Translations under genes and position numbers: made by a program
From: Fomitopsis serialis
Taxonomy: Eukaryota; Basidiomycota; Agaricomycetes; Polyporales; Fomitopsidaceae
NCBI RefSeq assembly: GCF_022376445.1
Contig: NW_025954992.1
Span: 186,001 to 250,000 of the forward strand
Length of the DNA: 64,000 nucleotides
Reading direction: 5' to 3'
Notes under the pieces: model-generated
What the model was told of the DNA's origin: nothing
The model's input: the letters and a program-made list of their open reading frames with translations, nothing else
Database searches by the model: none
Shown: one piece after another, positions 48,691 to 58,800 of the stretch
How the letters are laid out: each line of letters starts with the position of its first letter
How positions within the stretch are numbered: the stretch's first letter is position 1

Positions 48691-50357
48691 GGGGATGCGA
48701 GCAGACGTGGCCCGTGGGTTGGGATTTGAACACAGATGAGTTGCGAAGCCACGCACAGCTCCCGCTTCGCTTCGCCGTGCGCACAAACAACGCGTACACA
48801 CCACGTCTTCCCCACGTGTCGCCCGCTCGACCTCTCACATCCTCCACACGTTCTGCAACATCCATCCTGCGACGCACCTTGATCGCCGCTGTCCTGCTGC
48901 GCTCAATGGTCTGACGGACCACCAGCCCGCTCCAATCGCGTACATAAGTGCGCGCGAATCACACCCAGAAGCATCTTGCTTCCTATCCGCACCTCTTCTT
49001 CACCTCACCGCCGACTCTACCTGATCTATTTGCCTGCCTGGTGACTGCCAGTGCTGCGTCTCGATTGTCGTCATGTCTCACAACGCAAAGGTCGTCCTCG
49101 TCACAGGGTGCAGCAGGGGAGGCATCGGTTTCGCTCTGTGAGTGTCTCCGTCGCAGTGTGTGGACGTGTGGTACGTTTCATCCAGACAGACCTTCAGTTC
49201 CGAGCGAGATGCTTGTGCACGGCGGTAAGAGTGCGGTTCTGCTTGACCGGCAAATGGCGGTTCGACTCTGCCTCATGTCTGCCAAAGCAGAACACACGAC
49301 TGTGGCGGCGTTTCTACTCCAGTGCAATATGACCTCTCTGGTGTTTTGCAGTTCTGGTGTTGGTCAAGGTTCCGAACGACGAAAGCGGTTCAGACGCCCT
49401 ACGTGTCGCCTCACAGATGGTGCCTCAGCAGTTTAGGTACTGACAAGTCATCGCAATAATACAGATGCGAGGAGTTCGCCGCGAAGGGATGCAATGTCTA
49501 CGCCACCGCGCGTAGGCTTGAAGCCATGGAGGGCTTGCACCCCGACATCGGGCGCCTTGCCCTCGATGTGACCAACGACGCGAACGTAGACGCGGTCGTC
49601 GCGACCATCATCGAGCGCGAAGGGCGCATCGACATCGTCGTCAACAACGCAGGCTCCATGTGCCACGGTACGTACGCGCATTCGGTCCAGCTCGGGGCGT
49701 AAGTGATCCTGAGCACACATGGCGTAGGCCCAACGCTGGACAACTCGATCGAGGACATCGCCGCCGTCTTCGACACGAACACCCTCTCCATCATCCGCGT
49801 CTGCAAAGCCGCCGTGCCCCACATGGCCGCGCGCAAGCGGGGGCTCATCGTGAACATAGGCTCCATCGTCGGCGAGATGTGCGTTCCGTCTTTTCCTCCT
49901 CCGCACCCAACTCACTTCCTCTCCCAGCCCGACGCCCTGGTCCGGGCCCTACTCCGCCTCCAAAGCCGCCGTCGCCTCCTTCTCCCAGACGCTCTCCATG
50001 GAGCTCCGCCCGCTCGGCCTGCACGTCCTGCACTACTCCCCGGGCGCCGTGCGCTCCCTCATCTCCGCGAACGGCGCGCCGCGCGTGCCGCTCCTGCCCG
50101 AGAGCCTCTGGGCGGGCTACCGTGACGCCATCCTCGCGCGCGTCTTGGCGAGCGCGAGCGTACGCGGCATGTCGTGCGAGCAGTTCGCGCGCAGCGTCGT
50201 GCGGGAGGCGCTGCGGGAGGGCTGGGCGGTCGGGCCGTATAGGGCCGTGATGGTCGCGCCCCCGGCGGCGTTGTATAAGGTGCTCGTGTGGTTGCCGAGG
50301 ACCTTGGTGTTGCGGATCTTTTGGAAGGTGGTTGGGGGGAAGCCGAAGGGGCAGTGA
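48691..50357. repeat. Partial fourth repeat unit (about 1.67 kb)
   Basis: Matches the first 1.67 kb of the other units, covering the SDR upstream region and gene. Near-identity ends around the SDR stop codon. Substitutions cluster in the last 100 bases (near 50261, 50309 and 50346), and beyond 50357 only distant similarity remains. Confidence 0.93.
49073..50357 (+). CDS. Short-chain dehydrogenase/reductase, AYR1-like, copy 4
   Basis: Intact, exactly the same length as copy 1. Exons are 49073-49137, 49465-49667, 49728-49878 and 49928-50357; 282 residues. All motifs are present (TGCSRGGIG, NNAG, YSASKAA). The C-terminus is KPKGQ instead of KPRGQ. A few substitutions occur only near the 3' end. 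It differs from copies 1-3 in its 3' flank, so it probably has a different terminator. As the outermost copy it may be the original of one side of the array. Confidence 0.93.
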
Positions 50358-51460
50358 GTGGGGAGGGTGTGCGATTCTGCTTGTGTGCAATGTATCTGGT
50401 GAGTCGTCAGCTCCGTCTTCGGGTCGCTGCTTTTGCGCTCATGCAGCTTCTCATCGCCAGTTCTATTAGTGTTGCGTATATACACATTACTTCGTTGTTA
50501 CAGGCTATGACCATCACAGCGCAACTGTGGCGTCTGGAGACAACGCGGATACGCCCTTCCGTCTGATATGAGACCGACTACCCATTCCTCATCTCCCCGG
50601 CTTTCTCAACCCCGAGGCTCTCTCCGGTGACTACTTCTTATCACAAGCGCGGTGGATCATGTATATATGTGAGTCCATGCCGCGCGCTGCGGCGCATTGC
50701 AAGGAATCTTGAAACCGAGGGTTAGGTTGAGTGTCCCGTTGGGGATACAACGTTCCATCACAGGTATACACAGTGTCCGTCCGTATCCTTAAATCTGTGC
50801 TGACCCGTGGCGTCATGACAGGCCAGCCCCAGAGTGCCCATTTTCCGACGCACCGAACGGCACCGCGGTATTGCATCGAGATGGGTCCGTTGCTTAACCT
50901 GATTCACCGTGGAGTCGAGCCTCGCCTTTGTCTGGTGGTTCAGGCTCGAGGGAACTGACCATCGCCTTTCGCTTCCGTGATGTCAGGGTTTTGCTTGGCG
51001 AAAAGCGGCACTCACCGCGTTTGGGACGGGCCTTTTTTTTTTTCGACGGATGTCAGCTCGCTACGCATGTTCTGCAGCACCTGTAGGGTGTGTATCCTGA
51101 CGCAGTTCCTGCGGTGCGTTTTGTTTGCGCCACGTATGATAGATACCACGACGAAGAGCTCGACGGAACTGTTAAGCGCAACTGGGTGCTATTGTTACCG
51201 AATGTGCTGAAGGGTGCGCCCTTTTGAAGCAATGCGACGTCCGCTTCTTCGCCCGCGAGCGTGTCGCCCTCCAGTTTCGATGACTTACTGGTCTAACCCA
51301 GGTATCCTGATCCTACTTCAAAGGCGCAGTACGTCCGTCCGCAGTCCATAATTTTATCCCCTGTTCTAAATACACCGCACGTAGACGCGAGTTAGAAAGA
51401 GTAGCTCCGGCTTGTGTCGTCGACACTCGAGTCTCAGGCTTCAGCCATCCTGGAGTATTA
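50358..51460. repeat. Diverged relative of the unit sequence following SDR
   Basis: Colinear similarity with 20475-21175 of unit 1, much weaker than among the units. gcgtcatgacaggccag...agagtgccc (50811) matches gcgttatgacaggcagg...agagtgccc (20558). ccatcgcctttcgcttccgtg (50959) matches ccatcgcctcccgcttccgcg (20692). cggatgtcagctcgc (51045) matches cggatgtcagttcac (20779). actcgagtctcaggcttca (51425) matches the same string near 21142. No coding function seen. Confidence 0.75.
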
Positions 51461-51911
51461 CACACATTTGCTGTTGAAATCCGATGACCGTCTAAGAAGG
51501 CGGCACAATGATTAGACGAGACGAAGGGTATAGGATGCATTCCATGGTCTGCCATACGTCGTACATCGTAAGTACATTGATCGAAGCATGGTCATGTACA
51601 GGACAACGAGTTGTTGCAATGAAGCAGGGTATCATAGACAAAAGCACGGCAGCTGCGTATAGCACGTAATGCACGCTACACAAGTGACGTGAAAACGCCA
51701 AGAGACGACTCGGATGAGTCTCATTCTATTTGAGCACTGTCGGATGACAGGACAGAGAGGGGAGGGGAGCGACGGGGGTTCTTGCGCAAATGCTGAGCTA
51801 CGAGGAAAGCTTATTAACGCATGATATCGGAGTACACCAAGGGCAGTACCGTACCGTGACAAAGGTTGACCGATTTTGAGGATATTCGTCAGACGATTGG
51901 ACGAGGGCGCA
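51461..51911. other. Intergenic, 3' of minus-strand F-box gene
   Basis: About 450 bases with no recognisable gene. The weak similarity to the repeat unit fades out here. Confidence 0.5.
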
Positions 51912-53357
51912 TCAGGCATGGGGTCCGTATGTCAGCGTCACGGAGCTGGTGATGGGCCCATATTCGTTGGACAGCGACATCCAGGCAAAGTTCCGTGAGT
52001 TCTGCTTGAACCACTCGCGGTCGTCCTCTGAGCACTCGGCCCCAGCGCGGACGAGGACACTCTCGATAGTGTGGCCGGTGGTGGTGGAGGCTTCCACAAG
52101 CTTCCGCAGTAAGGCTGCCTGGACTTCGAACCCCTCGGAGTGCAGTTCCAGGAGCTTCAACCCAGGTGTGGGCCAATTGGATTGCGATGTCTGCTCCGTC
52201 AACGTCTGGAGTAGAGTCTCGAAGTCGAACCGCCGCGTGAGTTCGAGGCGCTCGAAATCCTCGGCCAGATATCGTACGTTTTCGAAGGTCAGCGCGCCGG
52301 CGGAGTGGTCGAGTCTGAGAGTGTGTAACGAAGGGAATCGTTGCAAAAGTGCTCTGGTCTCTGGGAGACACTCCTCCTCGTTGCCACGGGACTCGTACAG
52401 AGCGATCTCGAATGTGTGTAGCCGAGGAGCAGTGAATGCACCAAGAAGCCGGTTGATAGCGCGAGGTAGTGACATACCCTGCACGGTGAGTTCTTCGAGG
52501 GCAAGCAGCGAACGAAGTCTGCTGCCGCCTCGTTCTTCATCCTCTTCATCCTCCTCGTCATCCTCTTCATCATCCTCTTCATCATCCTCATCATCGCTCT
52601 CCTCGCCACCAAAGTCTGGGAGAAGCTCCAGGTACCGCAGATGCTGCAGGTTCTCCAAGATCCGCACCAGCTTCCGCGAGTTGTTGAGGGGAGCTTCGTC
52701 GAAGTAGGTGCGTATGAGGCGAAGTTTCTCTAGTGCGGGAAAATGATTTTTGAACCTCCCGCCATCCGAAATGCACGGTATGTCGGCGAAGGTGGCTGCA
52801 CAGAGCCGGGGTGCAGTGAATCTGGGATGGAAAACCAACTCAGCGGATGAGTCAGCACCCTCTGCACAAATCAGTGTGATCTCCTCCAGAGAATTTGCGA
52901 CCCCCCTCCACATGTGTATTGCTGCCTGGGCATTAGATGCATCCTCCAGGTAAAGACAGATGTGCCTCCACCGGGGGAGGTGTGGAATCAGCAGCTCCAT
53001 GAACAGAGTGGCACAATCAAACTCCTCGTAGGTATTGCAGCTTCCTGCGCACATAGTGATGTCTAGTGGTCGTGTCCCAGAACGTGTTATTGCCAGGTTC
53101 ACTGATTCGTGCGAAGGAGGATTGTCGAACGCGATGAATATCATTGACCACAGGATCGGGGTGTGATTTGCAATCTCCTTCCACTGGCGACAAACTGCGG
53201 AGATAGTGGCCCGGAGCACTACACGGTCTTCCTTGTCGCGGTTGTCCTTGTCATGGTCTTTTGAGTCGGTAATCATCCCATGGATGACTCCGTGCGTAAA
53301 TATTTCTGTTAGGATGTCGATGGGGAAGTTGGTTAATGTGGTCGGAGCAGGTGCCAT
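51912..53357 (-). CDS. F-box-like protein with acidic tract (family A)
   Basis: Single-exon gene of 481 codons starting MAPAPTTLTNFPIDILTEIF. It is paralogous along its length to the gene at 2616-4013: FTHGVIHGM against FTHGVIYGM, VCRQWKEIANHTPILWS against VCHQWKTIVDATPLLWS, and similar C-termini ending LTYGPHA and LVYGPRA. It carries an acidic tract (SDDEDDEEDDEEDDEEDEED) at about 52540-52605, in the same position as the paralogue's. F-box-like motif at residues 10-75, then leucine-rich-like segments. Probable SCF adaptor. Opposite orientation to its paralogue; its start lies only 130 bases from the next gene. Confidence 0.87.
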   Translation of the reverse strand: MAPAPTTLTNFPIDILTEIFTHGVIHGMITDSKDHDKDNRDKEDRVVLRATISAVCRQWKEIANHTPILWSMIFIAFDNPPSHESVNLAITRSGTRPLDITMCAGSCNTYEEFDCATLFMELLIPHLPRWRHICLYLEDASNAQAAIHMWRGVANSLEEITLICAEGADSSAELVFHPRFTAPRLCAATFADIPCISDGGRFKNHFPALEKLRLIRTYFDEAPLNNSRKLVRILENLQHLRYLELLPDFGGEESDDEDDEEDDEEDDEEDEEDEERGGSRLRSLLALEELTVQGMSLPRAINRLLGAFTAPRLHTFEIALYESRGNEEECLPETRALLQRFPSLHTLRLDHSAGALTFENVRYLAEDFERLELTRRFDFETLLQTLTEQTSQSNWPTPGLKLLELHSEGFEVQAALLRKLVEASTTTGHTIESVLVRAGAECSEDDREWFKQNSRNFAWMSLSNEYGPITSSVTLTYGPHA

Positions 53358-53487
53358 GGTGTACTGAGTGTCAGTTGTGAGCTCAGCAAGTCCATTTGGA
53401 AAGCATGGTATCTACCCACCTTTCTGCCTGAGGCGAGCGAGATGGACGTCGGTGTCACGGTCGTGAGCTGAAGCCTGAGGCCTGCCA
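53358..53487. promoter_or_regulatory. Short divergent promoter region
   Basis: 130 bases between the F-box gene (-) and the prenylcysteine oxidase-like gene (+), so the two probably share promoter elements. No specific motif identified. Confidence 0.35.
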
Positions 53488-55324
53488 GTGAGCGTGAACC
53501 AGAATGCGAAGCGCAGCGCCTGCGCGATCACGTGTGCGCGTCGCTCCGCGTCCTTAAGTATCGGGATTCGGCCTCAGGTCCCCTTGAAACATCCGTCTCG
53601 TCCTGGTCAACAAGGACTTGATCCAACCAGACCCACGGAGCGCGTTGCCATCATAGGCGCGGGAGCTGGCGGTTCTTCAGCCGCATTTTGGATCGCGAAA
53701 GCCAAAGAGCGGTACGGGCTAGACGTTGAGATGGATCTCTATGAACGTAATGATTATGTTGGGGCCGTAAGTTACTCTTTCACTGGAACCCAGGTTAAGT
53801 CTGACAACTATGGTAGGCAGCACTGTTCTACACCCGTACAATAACGCCGACTTGCGACCAATCGAACTGGGGGCATCAATCTTCGTCGAGGTCAACAAGA
53901 ACATGTGGCGTGCTGTCGACGAGTTCGGTCTCGAAAGGGTATCCTACAAAGACGCAAACACTGTCATGGGAATTTGGGATGGCTCTCAATTCGTCCTCTC
54001 TGTACGTGACTCAAATCTCTTAGCTTCCTGTATAATCAACGGTGGCTAACACTCCATGCTTTGCAGACGGGCGGTAGTTTCTACAGTAGTTGGTGGGACA
54101 AAGTCAAGATGATATGGCGCTATGGCTACAAAGCCCCGTTGCGCACTCGAGCTATCGTTAAATCCATGGCCGAGTCCATTCAGAAGCTCTACGCACCTGA
54201 TGCACCGCGCTTTGAGATTTGACATCTCTAGTTGGGGCACTGAATTGGACTTCCCTCACCAGTTGCACCGCGGCCGAGTTTCTCGATGCCGAGGACATCA
54301 ACCCGCAATGGACGCGCGAGCTTGTGGAAGCCGCAACACGCGTCAACTACGCTCAAAATGTTGACTCCATCCATGCTCTCGAGGGCCTTTGCTCACTTGC
54401 AGCTACCGGCGCGTCAAGCGTCAAGGGTGGAAATTTCCAGATATTCGAACAGTTCCTGGAGCGAAGCGGCGCGTCGGTACACCTGAATACGACTGTCATA
54501 TCTCGCGTACCACGCAGACACTGCGATGTGGCATGTATCTACACTAGGTCTGGCTCCGGTCCCGCAGGCGTATCGGGCGGTTGTGTTGGCGGCACCGTTG
54601 CACCAGGCCGCGATCTACATCTCTCCTCCAGGCTTTGCGGAGATCCCTCCACCCCAGCCCTACGTTCGTCTGCATGTCACGTTGCTGACCACTCCGTCTT
54701 CGTCGCACAATCCCGCGCGTTTCAACACGAATGATTCCCGAGTCCCCACGTACATTATGACGTCGTACAACGGTGTACGCCAACATGTCAGTCCGGATCC
54801 TGACTTCGTCGCCATGGCATTCCATGGGCAGCTGAAGAATGCGGACGGAGAGCTATACCAGGGTGTCCACGGTGAAGAACATGTAGTGAAGATCTTCTCT
54901 CGGCAGAGATTGTCGGATGAGTGGTTGGAAGGTATGTTCGGCAAAGTCGGATGGCTACTGAGGAAGGAGGTCAGTGGATCCGCTGCGACTAGTTAGCAGA
55001 TTGACTAATCTCCTGTTGAAGTGGGATGCATACCCCGTCTTGACTCCCACCACAACCTTCCCGTCGATCAAACTAGCGCGTGGGCTGTACTACGTGAACG
55101 CATTCGAACCGTAGGTGTCTGGATGTTCCTGGTATCGTAGGAGTGAGCTCACTGCAAGCATTAGTCTCATATCTACCATGGAGACGGAAACCGTTGCAGC
55201 ACGTAATGCAGTAGACTTACTCCTGCGAGAAGAGCTCGGCGCGTCCATCTGTCCACCTACCGATCACCAGACGAATGCTTCCATCAGCACTGGCAAGGAC
55301 TTCGTTCTGGGATGGGATTGCTAG
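53488..55324 (+). CDS. Prenylcysteine oxidase (lyase)-like flavoprotein, frame broken at two points
   Basis: FAD-dependent enzyme family that cleaves the thioether of prenylcysteines released from degraded prenylated proteins. The N-terminal dinucleotide-binding motif VAIIGAGAGGSSAAFW (G-x-G-x2-G) is followed by an acidic end of beta-2 (DLYERNDYVGA). Then come LGASIFVEVNKNMWRAV, the conserved WGTEL-like region, AATRVNYAQNVDSIHALEG, GASSVKGGNFQIFEQFL, YRAVVLAAPLHQA and a C-terminus with DAYPVLTPTTTFPSI, GLYYVNAFEP and ISTMETETVAARNAVDLL. Introns occur near 53770, 54003, 54970 and 55112. The frame shifts near 54214 (one G lost: GAG then GATTTG restores it) and near 54510. Either sequence error or a pseudogene. 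The start and a possible signal peptide are uncertain. Confidence 0.82.
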
Positions 55325-55839
55325 TCTACAAGTGTTGACATCGTCGGTCAAAACAGTGCAGTATGATTTCCAAGTAGAGGTCTAGTTACCGTCGCGTAGA
55401 GCAATCTCGTATGCCCTTTACTTCTAAGCAACGTTCAATAGAAACCGTCTCCGGACATCATCAGTCTCCTCGAAAGGTTACGAACCAAAGGCGAGCAGCG
55501 CTTCGACAACATACAACCTTTCGAACGTATCACTCAGGCTTGCAGAACTGCAGACGCACCTGATCAATGACCACCGGCCGCGCATCGGCTCACGCTGCTG
55601 AGCCTCGAGATGTTATGCGGTATATAGAGATATCTAGTGGTTATGCTGCATTACCGTGGCCGGATATCCAAGAGTATGATACGTGGTGTATAGTGAGTGA
55701 GCGTGTGTCGTAACGACGATAAAGAGTACAAGTCCGTCACAAACAACAGTCCCTTTGCTACTAGAGATATACCACCGAAGATAATATGATGTCCATCGCA
55801 GATACCAAAGTCTAAGGAACTCATGGGCTCTAGTCGTGA
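55325..55839. other. Intergenic between convergent genes
   Basis: About 515 bases of 3' flanks (prenylcysteine oxidase-like, +; glucan synthase, -). No gene seen. Confidence 0.5.
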
Positions 55840-58800
55840 TCATGGGCGTGCTGCGATAAGTATAGGCGTTAGAAGAGACCATCTCTCAAGTAGAAGCGAG
55901 GAGCACTGACCAAGTTGTTCTTTGCGGTAGAACCAGAAGTAACCGCAGACAATGATAATTTGACAAATCAGACCGAGCCAGAAAGCCCACGACGCCAGTG
56001 GTGATGCTGAAGCATCTTATGTCAGACGATCACTCAGCGAAGAAGTCGGTACACATACCTTTCAGACCCTGAGAGAAGCTCCATAATGCGAAATCTGGGA
56101 ATACATGTCCTGGACCTGTGCCATCTGGCGACAATGCGCGAGCGATCATAGTGACAGAAGCTCCGATGACTTGGGCTGCTGCGAGCGTTGCGCACACGTG
56201 CAAACGTGATAGAGTCTAGAATACCGCTCGCGTCAGGTTAAGCAGCAAGTCCGTTCACAATCTTACATACCTGGAGTAAGATCATTCCCAAACCGACTCC
56301 CTGGATTGCATCTAGTACACCCAGCCACAACCAAAGGGCGATGGCAGCATAGGGACCGGCATGACCAGCCCACGGCACATAGAGACCGAGCGCAGACGTT
56401 CCCCAAAGCATCTGGCACCAACGTGGGGCGCCCAGTCCAACAGCGAAGATGGGAAGTAGCCACGTATGAGTCTTGCTGAGTTGCGTGAGGCCTACCATGA
56501 GAATGACCCAGACACCGACGAAGAACCCAATGACGAGCAGAAGGATGTGCCACTTCGGAATATTCTGATTCCACAGGAAAGTCCAGTTCCGTCCGTACGG
56601 CTGAGAGCGTATGTTAATCTCTCGGCGCAGGCAAGCAAACTGCAACGTCTACTCACTGCACTAAGCCAGAAATCGCGTAGGATCTCGGATGCGAGGAACC
56701 TAAAGCAACGTTTCATTTCGTTTCTCTAGTCGTCAGGCGCAATGCTTACCATAGCACAATCTTACGCCTAAACAGAGTCTTCAAGAAGTGAGGGACCTTG
56801 GGCGGTGCTTGACGGTAGTAGTCTACACAACACGTTAGCTGACACCGACAGCCAAACCGTTGGATTGACTCACCTGGCAATCCGTACAGTAACAAGTAGG
56901 CGAAGAGCCAGCTTATGACGGCCAGAGGCCAGACGATCAGCGCGACCCACCAAGGCATCAGGTAACCGGAAGAGACGCCGTCAAGCTGATAGCCCCAGTA
57001 CCAGAGGGCGGCCACCCAGACTTGCTGAGAACCTTGCACGAGACAGGCCCGCATCGTCCACGTCTCTGTCGCAGCACCCTGTACATGACGTGAGTGTTAG
57101 AATGAGACGACAGATAGAGGGCACATACCGCTTCTTCTCCGAAGTTCAGCCCGAAGTAAAGGAATCCTGCCGCTGAAGCAACCGCGTATGACCATGTAGC
57201 CGCACTGGCTAGATCGTAGTGTAGCCAATGGAGAGGGGCGGCAACAGAGGGCAAGCCGACGAGGAAGAACGCTATGCCAAAAAAGATCCACGGCATTGAC
57301 AGAACGTAGACTGAGGGCTTAAGGCGGAATAGCGGGTACCACACAGCCGTCGCAGCCAGGAAGACACCGCCAATGACATACAGGTCTAGGCTTGACTGAG
57401 TGCTTGATCCCGAGAGCAGCGAGATCTGGAAGCCTGTGGCGCTGAGCATCTGGCCAAGACCAAGCACGATGGTGTAGAGCGGCCAACCGCCGATCTCGCG
57501 AGACATAGCGACCTGTAAACCCGACATGACGACAGCATCTTCATTCATGAGAGCCGCACTATAGTCATCCATAGGTGGAAGCCCATCCGCAAAGGAACGT
57601 GTGCTTGGGGACGACGGGCGAGAGTGGTCAAACGAAGAGGGAGCAGGCGTTCCCCATATCGAGTCTCGTCGTGACGATCGGATGCTCGCAGCACCAGAGA
57701 GTTTGTCATGTTTCACCTTGTCGAAGAACTTCTCCTCGCTCTTTGTTAGGTACTTCTCAATCGAGAGCTCGTGCTTGGAGTTATGGGCGTTCAAGCCTTG
57801 CAGCTTCTGCACGAATTCTTGCGCAACACCACCGTCGGCGTCGGTGAACTGCCAAGGAACGAGTCGTCAATAATGTCGAACTACCATGAAAGACTTTGAA
57901 ACGTACGGATGCAATCGCTTTGTTCAATGGCGAATGCTGCTTCTCATCAACAATGGACGAGATCGACTCCACTGACGACACTCTTGAATGGACTGTGAAC
58001 GGCCTGCTTGGAGCGGCTTCGAGGAAAGGATCAGGCATGTGCTTCCGATCGCGAGCAATTGTACGATTTGCCCGCTCAAGGAAGTCTCCATAATCTTGTC
58101 TTGATCCTCTCTCAAGAGAACCGTGGTCGCTGTCCGAGGCTGAGATATCGGACCTATACGAGCCTCTACGGGATTCCCCAAGGAATCGCGGGGCGACTAG
58201 GTGAGGATCGCCGCCTGGGGTCAGGGTATCCTGGCTCCACTGTCCTGGCGAGCCAGGGGAGGACGGTAGTGCAGGACTATCGCTCATACTGCGGCTATCC
58301 CAGTCTGGCTGCGAAGGGTAGGCTTGATGCTCCGGATTCCAATCTTCGGTCTCCGCGATTGCGTAGTGCCCACTGAACTGAGTATTTTCCGCGTCTGAAG
58401 GTCGCCACGCGTTGTGACCAGCTATCCTACGACTGGTCGTGATGCTGCGTTTGTGGAAGTCTTCCATACGCTGCCGCCATTCAACCACTGGGAAGCGCTG
58501 CACTGCAGATCTTGCGCGCAGCATCGCCCGCTCCTCTTCTGTCGACTTCAAGGCCATTTTGATGGTCTTCGTCAGTTGCGACATCATATGCTCTGTGGAC
58601 ATCGACTCCACAGGGAACCACTGACATAGGAACGCCGTTAGACCTTTCGCAGAGAGCTTCAAAACGCGACACTTACCCAACCAGGCATGAGTCCGAGACC
58701 GCCGAGACGACTACCAACACCCAAAGCACCCTTTCGACCGAACTCGACTGCGACGAGACCGAATGGCTCATCACGCGAGGGGATCAGTGCGAAGTCAGCA

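Noticed and set aside
18808..50357. The array as an LTR retrotransposon with SDR segments as long terminal repeats
   Set aside because: The 1.67-kb segments contain an intron-bearing cellular gene, and the 8.3-kb spacer shows no reverse transcriptase, protease, integrase or primer-binding site that I could recognise.
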